A DNA stretch of 64,000 nt from Drechmeria coniospora (lineage: Eukaryota > Ascomycota > Sordariomycetes > Hypocreales > Ophiocordycipitaceae): the NCBI RefSeq assembly GCF_001625195.1, contig NC_054389.1:10164520-10228519 (forward strand), given 5' to 3'. Shown here piece after piece: positions 13,201 through 22,599 of the stretch. The translations under genes and the position numbers were made by a program. The number at the start of each line of letters is the position of its first letter. Within the stretch, counting starts at the first letter, position 1. The notes under the pieces were generated by a model, which saw only the letters and a list, made by a program, of their open reading frames with translations, ran no database searches and was not told the origin of the DNA.

Positions 13201-13216
13201 ACGCAAGCCCATGTAG
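7281..13216 (+). CDS. NLR/STAND receptor-like gene: PNP-like, NB-ARC, TPR, C-terminal membrane domain; one apparent frameshift
   Basis: Exons are 7281-8476, 8540-12031, 12103-12657 and 12710-13216. Intron 1 splits the P-loop (GVGGIG / KTHIALAYA). Residues 15-310 follow the fungal PNP_UDP pattern (FKTAIFCARVAEFEAVRVLFD, IHLASIASLDSD, LPCIFVSSAC, AAACM-like AACVMSLV), but the catalytic motifs are lost. NB-ARC follows: VPYPKPGSFIGR, Walker A, LLIIDDV as Walker B, VLVTTRN and a Pro-Leu-Ala (PLALAQAVAYI) block. About eleven 42-residue kinesin-light-chain-type TPRs lie at 9700-11040 (HPDTLASMASLASTYNxQGRW). An acidic linker is followed by a domain reading TWNWWPLEPSKRELRKG, then WQC/TCGTQQWDE, ending in two hydrophobic segments. 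Between 9294 and 9305 the frame slips by one base with no room for an intron. The start at 7281 is the first in-frame ATG. Family members are fungal innate-immunity or incompatibility receptors; the trigger is unknown. Confidence 0.88.
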
Positions 13217-13659
13217 CTCATCGGCTTCTCCCAACCTCGTCAGGGCATAGGGATAGGAGCGGCGGTGACAATAGCACTGTCATTGATCGCCCTTTGCGTT
13301 GTGTATCTTTGTTCCGTGGAAGCACGGACGGTCACAGGTAAGCGACAGGTATGTCTCGTGCAGCTGTGTCACCGGCGTGTTAGTGTAATTTGGATGGACA
13401 GAGAATAATTACCCCGTAGCATTGCTCTCTTCCCGACGAGATTGTTCTGTTGGCGCGCTTCGGTAGGCTGGAGTGGCCGCCATAGTCATGCTGTGAATGG
13501 AACGGCCTGCTTCACAGTCACGTCTGTCCTGGACGTCGACAGAGGTGTATTTACTTAACATTGTGGTGATTTCGGCATGATTGGGTCCGGGTATCTTGTT
13601 TATATTTGCTTCCGGTGACAAGACGCATGCCGTCATTAAATCCATATGGTCCATCTCCA

Positions 13660-14526
13660 TCAATCCTCCCTATGCCGGTGCGCTGGACTCGTACTGCGCT
13701 TCCGATATTCCCTATGCCTTGAATGGCGACGCTCCCTGTGGTCATCTCGACCTCGTTCCGTATGACCATCTCGACTTCGGTCCCGACGACCATCTCGACT
13801 TCGGTCCCGATGACCATCTTGACTTCGGCCCCGATGACCATCTCGACTTCGGTCCCGACGACCATCTCGACTTCGGTCCCTGCGGCGCCGGTATCCGCGT
13901 TCAGCGCTCACATCTCGGCCACGTTCTCGACGAGATCGATGCTCAACCCGTCCACCATCTCGACTTCGGTCCCTTGGCCGGTTCGCTTCACGGTCACGGC
14001 TTCTTCGACGGTGCCCGCCATCGCCGTGTTCACGGTCGCCATACCTTCTGCGGCTTCCACTTCGGTGTCGCCGTCGATCCCTCCGGTCCGAGTCTCGGTG
14101 TCTTCGCTCACGCTCACGCTCTGGTGCCTTCACGTCCTTGCCTTCGTCCGCCGGTGGCGGCTGACTTACAGGCCCAATATGCCTCTGGATTCCAACCTCG
14201 ACCGCATTCGCACCGGAAGTCGTTCGCTGTGGCGGCGGCAGGCCCAGCGCCCGAGCGAGAGCGTCTTCCTCTGCTTCCTTGACCCTGCGTATTTCCTCCT
14301 TGCGCTCCCGTTCCTCCCGCTCCTCAACCGTTTCGCTACCATCGGCCGGCGCCAAATCGGCTTTGGCGTACCAGTTCAAGTCTTTGCCCTTCTGCCATCG
14401 GCCGACGGGCGCTTTGAGGCTGTGGCCAAGATAGTTTTCTCGATGGGTTGATGTCGCGATCTCGTCCCAGCTAAAGTTGACGCCTCCACGGGAACCCGTC
14501 TTGCGGATGCCGGCCAACAGGTCCAT
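13660..14526 (-). CDS. Mmtag-domain protein with RD/RS-rich tail
   Basis: This is a single exon of 288 aa. Residues 1-55 are an almost textbook Mmtag (multiple myeloma tumour-associated protein 2-like, PF10159) domain: MDLLAGIRKTGSRGGVNFSW, then HRENYLGHSLKAPVGRWQKG and DLNWYAK. A charged helical stretch (EEREERERKEEIRRVKEAEE) follows. From about residue 135 the chain is a low-complexity Arg/Asp/Ser/His tail resembling splicing-factor RS domains, part of it made of 8-residue tandem repeats. Human MMTAG2 is an RNA-associated nuclear protein of poorly defined role, so a nuclear RNA-processing role here is inference. The gene is divergent from MED6, sharing 14527-14889 as its 5' region. Confidence 0.9.
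   Translation of the reverse strand: MDLLAGIRKTGSRGGVNFSWDEIATSTHRENYLGHSLKAPVGRWQKGKDLNWYAKADLAPADGSETVEEREERERKEEIRRVKEAEEDALARALGLPPPQRTTSGANAVEVGIQRHIGPVSQPPPADEGKDVKAPERERERRHRDSDRRDRRRHRSGSRRRYGDREHGDGGHRRRSRDREANRPRDRSRDGGRVEHRSRRERGRDVSAERGYRRRRDRSRDGRRDRSRDGHRGRSQDGHRDRSRDGRRDRSRDGHTERGRDDHRERRHSRHREYRKRSTSPAHRHRED
13764..13880 (-). repeat. 24-nt tandem repeat inside the RD tail of the Mmtag-like gene
   Basis: Five copies of a 24-nt unit start at 13764, 13788, 13812, 13836 and 13860, with a degenerate copy before them. On the minus strand each unit encodes an 8-residue block of the RDRSRDGH type. The copies differ by only one to four bases, so the tail is probably variable in length. 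Confidence 0.9.
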
Positions 14527-14889
14527 GATGGCCCAAGGTGATCTATCACTGTGTCACTGTATTGTGCTGGTGGTGATGAGAGTCGGATGATGATTACTCG
14601 GGGTGACAGCAGATGAATTGTGGTGGACGGTTGATGCGTGGGGCTGAGATCAACTATTAGTAGCCTCCCCAGTGCAATCAGCACTGTGGCTTACAGTACA
14701 CCACGCCTACCGTGTGCACACCAACAGCGAGTGCAACATTCCCGCACCAACGCCCCGCCTCTCCAGACCCTGGCCTGGTTGCTCCATCTCACGACCGTCA
14801 TTCTCTCCCTCTCAACTCTCAACTCGATCGTCCACTTCCAGCTCAACGAGCGAGCGATCACCTGTGTGGCCGTGGCAGCATAAGCAACC
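14527..14889. promoter_or_regulatory. Shared 5' region between the Mmtag-like gene and MED6
   Basis: This 363-bp region separates two divergent start codons (14526 minus, 14890 plus). The half nearest MED6 is pyrimidine-rich (TCTCCCTCTCAACTCTCAACTC near 14810), as in many fungal promoters. No TATA box was identified. Confidence 0.55.
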
Positions 14890-15916
14890 ATGGCCAACCC
14901 CAACGACCCCCCCCTCGACGAGATACAATGGCGCTCGCCGCCCATACTCGCCTCCATGGGCGGCCTGCACTCCAACACCATCCTCTTCTACTTTGCCGAA
15001 TCGCCCTTTTTCGAACGAACATCCAACAACGCGGTCATCATGAGCCAGGCGATGAACAACATGTCCATGTACCACTTCATCCAGACGCGCGAGGTTTTCG
15101 AAGGCCGCCTCAAGACCATGTCAGGGCTCGAGTTCATCGTGGGAGAGGAGCCTGCCGAGACGGGGCCCGGAATGGGAACGGGCGTCTGGGTCATTCGCAA
15201 GCAGACGAGGCGGAAGCGGTACCAGGAAGACGACGAGATTACCGTCCATGCTTCCTTTTTCGTCGTGGGAGAGAATATCTATATGGCGCCCACGCTCGCC
15301 GACATACTCGCCTCAAGGATTGTGCGTTGTGACTATCCTTTCCCCGACCCTCGATGTGCGAAGCTGACATGTTCCTCCGCTGCAGATGATGATATCATCG
15401 GCCATATCCAAAGCTCTGCCCGCTGCCGAACAGGCCCAGACATGGAACCCGGCCACGGGCCATGTCTATCGTCCTCCCCAGAGCCAGAGCCAAGCTACGG
15501 GCCGACAAAAGGGTCAGGGATCGGCTGACGGCACGCCGGTGCCAGACGGGGCCGCCGCCAAGTCAACGCCTGCCTCGCAAAAGAACGACGAACTTTCACT
15601 GGAGAGAGCGTCCGAGGAGGCGTTTCTGACGCATATGCGCCATGGTGGCGAATACATTGACGAGAATCCCATCACCGGTCGGCCAGGCGAGTTTCACCTG
15701 TCGTCTACTGGCCGCAAAGCGGTGCCTCCACCTCAGGTGACGTCCGGATCCGCCATGGGCGCGGTGAACGGGCCAAAATTGAACACAAAATTTGACGACA
15801 AGAAGGATGGCAAAGCAGACAAGACGGCCAAGTCGGCCACGACGCCGAAACTGAAACGCAGGAAGAGCAAGATAAGCAACGGAAATACGCCGGCACAGAC
15901 GCCGACTGCATCCTGA
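14890..15916 (+). CDS. MED6: Mediator complex subunit 6
   Basis: Two exons (14890-15321, 15386-15916; intron 15322-15385, GTGCGT..GCAG, phase 0) give 320 aa. The head carries the MED6 signatures EIQWRSPPIL, LHSNTILFYFAESPFFERTS, the NN-rich SQAMNNMSM, and FEGRLKTMSGLEFIV with GTGVWVIRKQ. The second exon holds SSAISKALPAAEQ, then a Gln/Ser/Pro linker and a Lys-rich C-terminus (TPKLKRRKSKIS). MED6 is a head-module subunit that links Mediator to RNA polymerase II pre-initiation complexes in the nucleus. The gene converges on the SDR gene, whose stop is 149 bp beyond this stop. Confidence 0.96.
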
Positions 15917-16065
15917 GCGTGCCATCCGCCGCGCTGAGCACAACCATTGACCTTTCCCTTTACGCGACATAGCGATATGATATTTGCCATTGATACCCAG
16001 AGTGGAATTTCGCCAGCACCCTCTTCTACGCACCTGTCCGGAGCATGAGAGTCGGCCATCCTACA

Positions 16066-17221
16066 TCAGTTGATGACGTATCCCCCATCTACGGTGAGAC
16101 TCGTGCCCTGGATGAAGGACGCCTTGGCGCTGGCCAGGAACAATACCGCATCGGCCACTTCTTGCGGCCTTCCCTTCCGCTTCATCGGCGCGATGAGAAC
16201 GCCGGGGGCGTCGTCGGGCATATCGGCGACCATGGGTGTGCTGCAGTCAGCGTCAGCGGTGCCTCCTGCAACTGAGGGTATGACGGGAAACAAACTCGAT
16301 GATTCCCGGGCAGACGCAGTTGACGCGGATGTTGTGTGGGGAATACTGTACTCGTTAGTCTTTGGCCAAAGCTACGATGATCCGGGCAACCTACATCGAT
16401 GGCATCCGACCTTGTGATGCTGACAATGGCCGTCTTGGAGGCATTATACGCCGCTGCATCCTGCTCCATCAGTCGAGCCCAGGACGACATTGTGACGTGA
16501 CAGGATCCTCTACGTCACCTAGTTCACTCACGCGTTCCGTCCTTGCTGACGATGCCCAAGTTGCTCGCAATGTTGACAATGGACCCTCTGCAGCCGGGCC
16601 TGCCGTCGTGCGTAGGCAAAGGGTCCTGCTGCATCATCTGCTTAATCTCCTCGCGGGAGCCGATCCACAGTCCTCGCAAGTTGGTGCTCATGATATTGTC
16701 AAACTCGGACGTTTCCAACTCATGCGATGGCTTTGTCAGACAGAAGATGCCTTGATTATCCAGCATTGCTTTAGCCTCTGGTACGCCGGAGGAATTGACC
16801 GGTGTGATATTCGAGCACATACATACCAGCACAGTTGACAGCGTAGTCGATGCGACTAAAATGCTTTACTACGAGGGCCATGGCGTCGAGAATCTCTTGC
16901 TCCTGTCGGATGTCTACCTTGATGGCGAGGACCTCCAGATCCGGAGATGGCCTTGTGGCCCGCACCTGGGCCTCGGTCTCTGCCATACCTTCCACATTTT
17001 TGTCAAGGATGGCTATCTTGTCGCATCCCTCTACCGCAAATGATATTGCGATCTGCCTGCCGATGCCTGCGATGTGTGCTCGAATAAGCTACTTACCCGT
17101 ACCACACACGACGGGTGAGGGCGCAGCACGCGGCTACGGGGAGCATCATACCGGATCCTGCGCCGGTGACCAGCGCTACACCGGGGAACAGTGACATTAT
17201 AGATGGCTGTTTGCTGTTCAT
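16066..17221 (-). CDS. Short-chain dehydrogenase/reductase (classical SDR), six exons
   Basis: Exons on the minus strand are 17221-17152, 17066-16827, 16777-16532, 16453-16395, 16345-16296 and 16240-16066. They sum to 840 nt, about 279 aa. The Rossmann motif TGxxxGxG is split by intron 1 (VTGAGS/GIGRQIA). Also visible are an acidic residue after beta-2 (ILDKN), NCA at the end of beta-4, N-R-G-L-W near alpha-5, the catalytic Ser region VNIASN, YNASK (Tyr and Lys), the post-catalytic PGII block and the C-terminal VDGGYVIN. An in-frame ATG at 17197 (MSLFPG) is an equally likely start. The exon-3 acceptor could also be nine bases further in. These are NAD(P)-dependent alcohol or keto reductases; the substrate is not determinable. 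Confidence 0.92.
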
Positions 17222-17569
17222 AAAAAAAATTGAGACTGGGCGTAGGAATATGCCAATAGTGGGTTGCGATCGTGAGAATCCCCGGAGAGTTTACTTGATA
17301 AGTAAAATGAAGGGCACCCTACGCTTAGCCGAGGCCCAACAAAAAAGGGGGGAGGGGGGATGGCACCCCGGCAGGCAAATCTCAGGATCCTTCGCTCCTG
17401 GAAACTAGTCGATTTGACTTTCACTTCTTGTTTCCAACTACGCATAGAGAGCATCATGGCTTAGATTTGCGCAAAAATCGTTCACCTGGCCTTTAAACTC
17501 GGGTTAACGTGACTGCGACAACCCACGCATCGTCAGAAACGCATCCTATCCCCTCATCCGTCCGTCATC

Positions 17570-20500
17570 TCATTCCACCACCCAGCCCTTGCCGGGCACT
17601 TTGATCTGCTTGACCTTCTTGGCTGGCAACGGCCAGCCTTGACCCCCCGTGCTCTCAGCCCTGAGATATGGCACCACCCAGCACTCCCGTGTTGTGCCAC
17701 CATCAACTGCCGACGCAGCCTTGACCTCCTTAATCGGCTTGCCGTAACTAATCAGTGGCGTACCCTTGGCTAGACCGGAAAGTTGGCCACCCGTCACGTC
17801 CGTCAGCGAGTGCATCCTTGTCTTGGGAGTCTTCTGCGGGTCTAGACCCGACGGCGTGGCACGCTGAAGGTACGAGTACACCACGTACTCGGGACACTCC
17901 TGCGTGCTGAGGTGGGCGAGCGGCGATGTAGGGTGGATATACACGAGGCCGCTGCTGCTGTCGGCGCCGGCGGCGTGCAGAGGAATGAGCGGGATGTATG
18001 GCACGTCGATGGCCCGCCGAGGCTTCCTGTAATGCTCTGGTGGGTTGGGCGCCATGTCTGCCCGCAGTGCCACCTGGTCGACGAAGCCGGCGGCGACCAT
18101 CTGCTTCAGCGCGCTCACCTGTTTCGGCGAAGGCGGCTCCAGCTTGTCCTGGTATTTCAGGCTTGCAAACGCTGGCACGTTGGCCCGCAGGAGCTCCGAA
18201 ATCTGCCTGCGCAGCTGTTGGATCTCCTTGAGCACCTTGAAGCGAACAAAATGACTCTCGCACCACTCCTCCGTCGGCTCGTGCGCAAACTCGCCAACAA
18301 CCTGCAGCAGCTTGATGGCGTCAGATTTGTCATCCAGGAAGCAAAAGTTCTTTTGGACATCGTTGAACATGCGCCTTATGTTGGCTTGACGGTCCTCTGC
18401 CATGACGTCGGCATTCGTACGGACCGCTGCATCGTCGTTGGCCGCCAACGTAGGTATCGCTTGGTTTTCGGGAATGAAGACCTCGGCGGCAGATAACCCG
18501 GCGACGAGGGCGATCGTATAAGGCAGACAGTCGTGGAGGTGGCCGACGAGCAGGATGCGTGCGAAACGAGGAGACAAGGGGAAGACGGACATGGTCTTGC
18601 CGATCTGCGTCACCTGGCCGCTCGTTGAAAGCGCAGACAAATAGGTCAACAACTTTTCTGACTTGGCCAAGCTCTGCCTCTCTGGCGGTGTGGGGAAGGG
18701 AAAGTTGACGACGTTTTGGAGGTTCATGGCCTTGAGCTGCAAGACGACACCCTCTATAGGCATCCGCAGCAGCTCGGGGTCCGAAAAGGCAGCGAAATCT
18801 CGCTCAAAGACGGCCGAGGAGTAGAGTCTGTAGCAGTGGCCGGGCCCTGTCCGACCAGCACGACCGGAACGCTGGTTTGCGCTGGCTTTGCTGACCCAGC
18901 CGATGTTGTAGCTCTGAACTCCGCTGGTGCGATCGTGATGCCTCTCCTTCGCCCTCCCGCAGTCAAAGACGAAGCGAGTTCCTGGAATGGTCAAACTCGT
19001 CTCGGCAACGTTGGTGGCCAACACAATCTGCCGCGTTCCTTCCGGGGGTTCCTCAAACACTCTCATCTGCTCCCTTGTGGGAAGCAACGAGTAGAGCGGT
19101 AATATCTGCATCTTGAGCGGCGCTTCCTGCTGTTCTTCTTCGATCTGGAACTCTTCCTCCTCCTCCTCGTCCGAGCCCAGATCGTCGTCCATGTCTTCAG
19201 CGGCGAAGTCATCGACATCTCCAAACTCGATGTCCTCCACCTCCACGGGCGCTTCACTTGCCGATATTTGCACCTTGGGTCCGTCGGCAGAGTTGGGCCC
19301 GCCAAAGGCAGCCTTTAACTGCTTGCTCAGCTGGATGATCTCGTTACGGCCGGTCAAGAAAACCAAGAATCCGCCAGGAGGAAGCTTCTTGTGTCCCCGG
19401 CTTATCTTTTTGAACGCCTCCTCGACGTAGTCATGTGGAGTCTTTCGGGCAAAGTGCATCGTGACGGGATGCTGCCGTCCCTCGACCTCGAGGACGGGCG
19501 GCGGGGTGGGAAATAGCGTCGAATTCATGGTGAGGTCTTCTATCCTCAGCGTAGCCGACATGATGATCAGCTTCAGCGGTTTGAGCGCAGGGTCCTCGAG
19601 AGCCAGCTCGGCCCGCAGCTTGATGACACGACTGAGCATGCCGATGAGAATGTCGGTATTGACGCTCCTCTCGTGGGCCTCGTCGATTATTATGGCTGAG
19701 TATTTGCGCAGCGCAAAGTCCTGGGCAATCTCTCGAAGCAAAACACCGTCCGTCATGAACTTGACGGCCGTCTTGGCGTCCACGGTACCCTCGAACCGAA
19801 TCTGGTAGGCGACGGCTCCCGCGTGGTCGCCGAGCTCCTCAGCCACTCGCTTCGACATGCTGACGGCCGCGACTCGACGCGGTTGCGTGATGCCAATCAT
19901 GCCGGGCGTTGGAGAGTCGGGAGAGCCAAATCCGGATTCGTAGAGAAACTGGGGGATCTGGGTGGTCTTTCCAGAACCGGTAGAACCGCAAATGACGACG
20001 ACGTCGTGGTTGTGGATTGCCTCCATGAGCCGTTGTTCTTCGGACACGACAGGGAGCTTCAGACGGGCCTCTTGGATCTCTGGTGTTCTCGTCACCGTCA
20101 CACTGAACACCTTTCGGTCCGTTCTTGTGGTTGGCTTGAGTTCGAGCGGTAATGGATCCTGCTCGGGTGCCCTGGGTATGAAGTTTTCCGGCTTGGGTAT
20201 TTCCAGAGCAGCCGTCGCGGCATCGGTCGGTTGGAATCCAAGAGCTTCATTTCGTTGCTGGGTGGCCCAAGCTTTGAACGCCGATGACCTCTGCGCTCTT
20301 GCTTCCCCGTCGACGACTTCGCCGTCTGTCGATTCGCCGTCGTCATCCTCACTGGATTCATCATCAGAGCCAGAACCAGAGGCTTGGTCGTCGTCGGAAC
20401 CATTTCCACTGCCGCTAGACTCGCCGTCACTCTCGCTCGAGATGTCTACTCTGGCATCATCGCTGTCAATGCCGGCCCACTCGTCAGCCTCGGACCCGTC

Positions 20501-21193
20501 CGAGGTGGACGCGACAACAGGCACAGGCTGAATCTTTGTCTTCACGCCTCCTCTCTTCTGCCGCTTTTTGATGACGGGGCGACCATCATCATCCGTCTCG
20601 AGCGGCCGTTTGAGACCTGATCCAAGTGTGGCGGGGTCCTTCGCGGCCGGCAGCGCCAAGGTTGGAACAGGGACGATCTCCATTTCTTTCGTTTTGCTGG
20701 ATTGGGGAGCCTTTCCATCCTCGTCGCTGTCGCCATCGTCCACTTCCTCCACTTCGTCCTCCTCGGTCGGTTCTCTTCTCCTCTCGAGCAGGATCTTTTG
20801 CGCATTCTCGTCCTCGATTCCTGCCTTGGTCTCCCTCAACGCTCGCGCGAGGATCTGCTTTTTCGTCTCTTTGCCCTGGCCAAGCGACCTGCTGCTCGAG
20901 AAGAGGGTGGTGTCGACTCGGCTCGCCGCCAACTTGGCCAGCAGTACCCGGTTTTCGTCTTTCTTGAGTTTATTGTCGATGTATTTCTCAAGGCGCTTTG
21001 CCTTTTTGCCGCTTATTTTAACTCCATCCTGGCGCAGCTCCTCCTTCATGCGAGCCTTCTTCTCCTCGAGCGCCTTCCTGTCGCTGGGCAGGATTTCCTG
21101 GTTCGTGTCCTCGACTTCATGCCGGGCATTTTCCTTGGCCCTTTCGCGAGCAAGCACTTTGTGCTTGCGCTGGCGGGACACATGCTTGGCCAT
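17570..21193 (-). CDS. ECM16: DEAH-box RNA helicase of the small-subunit processome (Dhr1/Ecm16, DHX37)
   Basis: This is a single exon of 1207 aa. The Lys/Arg-rich N-terminus (MAKHVSRQRKHKVLAR) and an acidic Ser/Asp/Glu region near residues 250-300 precede the helicase core. Core motifs are I GSTGSGKTT near 400, Ia TQPRRVAA, II DEAH near 504, III SAT near 544, IV-V TNVAETSLTIPG and VI QRSGRAGRTGPG near 770. HA2 and OB-fold regions follow. An acidic insert (EEEEEEFQIEEEQQEA) lies between the RecA domains, as is usual in Dhr1. Dhr1 unwinds U3 snoRNA from pre-18S rRNA in the nucleolus. The length and the basic head separate it from splicing DEAH proteins (Prp2, 16, 22, 43). A 3' UTR probably occupies 17460-17569. 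Confidence 0.95.
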   Translation of the reverse strand: MAKHVSRQRKHKVLARERAKENARHEVEDTNQEILPSDRKALEEKKARMKEELRQDGVKISGKKAKRLEKYIDNKLKKDENRVLLAKLAASRVDTTLFSSSRSLGQGKETKKQILARALRETKAGIEDENAQKILLERRREPTEEDEVEEVDDGDSDEDGKAPQSSKTKEMEIVPVPTLALPAAKDPATLGSGLKRPLETDDDGRPVIKKRQKRGGVKTKIQPVPVVASTSDGSEADEWAGIDSDDARVDISSESDGESSGSGNGSDDDQASGSGSDDESSEDDDGESTDGEVVDGEARAQRSSAFKAWATQQRNEALGFQPTDAATAALEIPKPENFIPRAPEQDPLPLELKPTTRTDRKVFSVTVTRTPEIQEARLKLPVVSEEQRLMEAIHNHDVVVICGSTGSGKTTQIPQFLYESGFGSPDSPTPGMIGITQPRRVAAVSMSKRVAEELGDHAGAVAYQIRFEGTVDAKTAVKFMTDGVLLREIAQDFALRKYSAIIIDEAHERSVNTDILIGMLSRVIKLRAELALEDPALKPLKLIIMSATLRIEDLTMNSTLFPTPPPVLEVEGRQHPVTMHFARKTPHDYVEEAFKKISRGHKKLPPGGFLVFLTGRNEIIQLSKQLKAAFGGPNSADGPKVQISASEAPVEVEDIEFGDVDDFAAEDMDDDLGSDEEEEEEFQIEEEQQEAPLKMQILPLYSLLPTREQMRVFEEPPEGTRQIVLATNVAETSLTIPGTRFVFDCGRAKERHHDRTSGVQSYNIGWVSKASANQRSGRAGRTGPGHCYRLYSSAVFERDFAAFSDPELLRMPIEGVVLQLKAMNLQNVVNFPFPTPPERQSLAKSEKLLTYLSALSTSGQVTQIGKTMSVFPLSPRFARILLVGHLHDCLPYTIALVAGLSAAEVFIPENQAIPTLAANDDAAVRTNADVMAEDRQANIRRMFNDVQKNFCFLDDKSDAIKLLQVVGEFAHEPTEEWCESHFVRFKVLKEIQQLRRQISELLRANVPAFASLKYQDKLEPPSPKQVSALKQMVAAGFVDQVALRADMAPNPPEHYRKPRRAIDVPYIPLIPLHAAGADSSSGLVYIHPTSPLAHLSTQECPEYVVYSYLQRATPSGLDPQKTPKTRMHSLTDVTGGQLSGLAKGTPLISYGKPIKEVKAASAVDGGTTRECWVVPYLRAESTGGQGWPLPAKKVKQIKVPGKGWVVE

Positions 21194-21708
21194 CTTGGCT
21201 GGCGAGGAGATCAGTTACCTTGCCGCATGGTAGCCCGTAATGGTGACGTTGTATGTGAAGAAAGTCTCCCTGTGTCATACAATATCAATCAAGATCTTCC
21301 CTCCAAACAGATGATCCACCAAATAATTTTGGCACTTTGGAGGGGTTCTGCCGCAACTGACCGCCAAATGCTACAGCCGGTTTGGGCTAACGCGGGACGT
21401 TTCCGCTTCCTCGCGTTGGAAGCACTTGCACTAGTGCACAGTAATAATACTTGTTTGTATATACTGTGCTGTGCACGGAGTACTTATTGCATTAATATTA
21501 TACATGTACTTACTGTACTGTAATACCAAGTCGGTGACACTTGCTGCAACACCTGTACTTAGTGCCTGTACAGTGCCGGTACTGTGCCGATACAAGTACC
21601 TGTACGATTCTCACTGGCCTGTCTGCCCAAACTGCAGGTGCAGGGCCTCGGCTTCATTCTGACTCTGACGACGCATTCAACAACTCCCCTCGCATCATTG
21701 CAGGAACA
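21194..21708. other. Divergent intergenic region between Dhr1 and PAC3-like genes
   Basis: This 515-bp stretch separates two divergent starts. The middle (21430-21610) is dense in GTAC-type words (TGTACTTACTGTACTGTAA, CTGTACAGTGCC). No gene was seen. Confidence 0.6.
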
Positions 21709-22244
21709 ATGACAACTCATGACGTTCGGGAAGATGAATTCCCGGTGCCAAGCCGACATGCATCAGGCCTTGTCAACGGAATTACAACTGACGTCACTTC
21801 ACTGAGCTTCTCCGACAAGATCCTCGTCACCATCAGTCAAGAAGGCAGGCTTTCACAATGGGTACGGCATTCAGTCCTGTTCGCCCTCGCTACCAGGCGG
21901 GAGGCAGACATGGAGGTAGTCAGACAGGCGTGCAGCAACTGACAAGTTTCCAGTTTCAAGTCCCCCTCACGGGCTCCTCCGGAGGCATCGTTGACATGAC
22001 CTTGCCCAGCCTCAATCACGGACTCCTGCCGTCGACGCACTTGACTCCCAGGACGTTGGTAGGGGGTGGAGGCGATGACAGAGAAACCTTTGGACAGCTC
22101 TATGCTGCGCAGATTGCGAGCCGCCTGTCATTGAAGTCGCCAGACGATAGGAGAATACTTGTTCTTGGCCTGGGATTGGCCAAATTTGAAACGGAGCGCG
22201 AGGCATTCTTTGATCTTTTCGAGCTGGCTCAAAAGGTGCTTTGA
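21709..22244 (+). CDS. Proteasome assembly chaperone 3-like protein
   Basis: Two exons (21709-21861, 21954-22244; intron 21862-21953, phase 0) give 147 aa. Exon 1 ends in SFSDKILVTISQEGRLSQW and exon 2 resumes FQVPLTGSS. Further on are LLPSTHLTPRTLVGG, ETFGQLYAAQIASR, ILVLGLGLAK and REAFFDLFELAQKVL. This pattern is that of PAC3/Poc3 (PF10178) proteins, which pair with PAC4 to help build the 20S proteasome alpha ring. Length fits the family (about 120-150 aa). The retained-intron frame from 21858 that starts MGTAFS is an artefact. The identification rests on recalled family pattern, not on a search. Confidence 0.8.
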
Positions 22245-22599
22245 GCCTTACAAACGAGGAGGTAGTGAATGAAAGTCGATGACGTCTGATCCGCTCCTCG
22301 GCCTCACATGGACAAGGCATTCTCTACTGCATCGTTCCAGGCTGTCAAGCGTACCTGGACTTTCAGTGACAACTCTGGAGTCAAATTGGCGTAAATTCGA
22401 TCCGTCAAGATTTGTCTTCATACAATTCTCGGCAAAAGTCATCATGAAATTTACTTGACTCCCCGTCGTACTCTCTCATTTGGTCCCCGCCGTTGCAGCA
22501 CTGCGGGCCGATGAGATGGCTATGCAGCTCCCCGTCAGAGTGATTGCCAGATCAGCCGACTCCGTTCCATGGCCGTCATGCCTGGAAAACAAATTCGTC

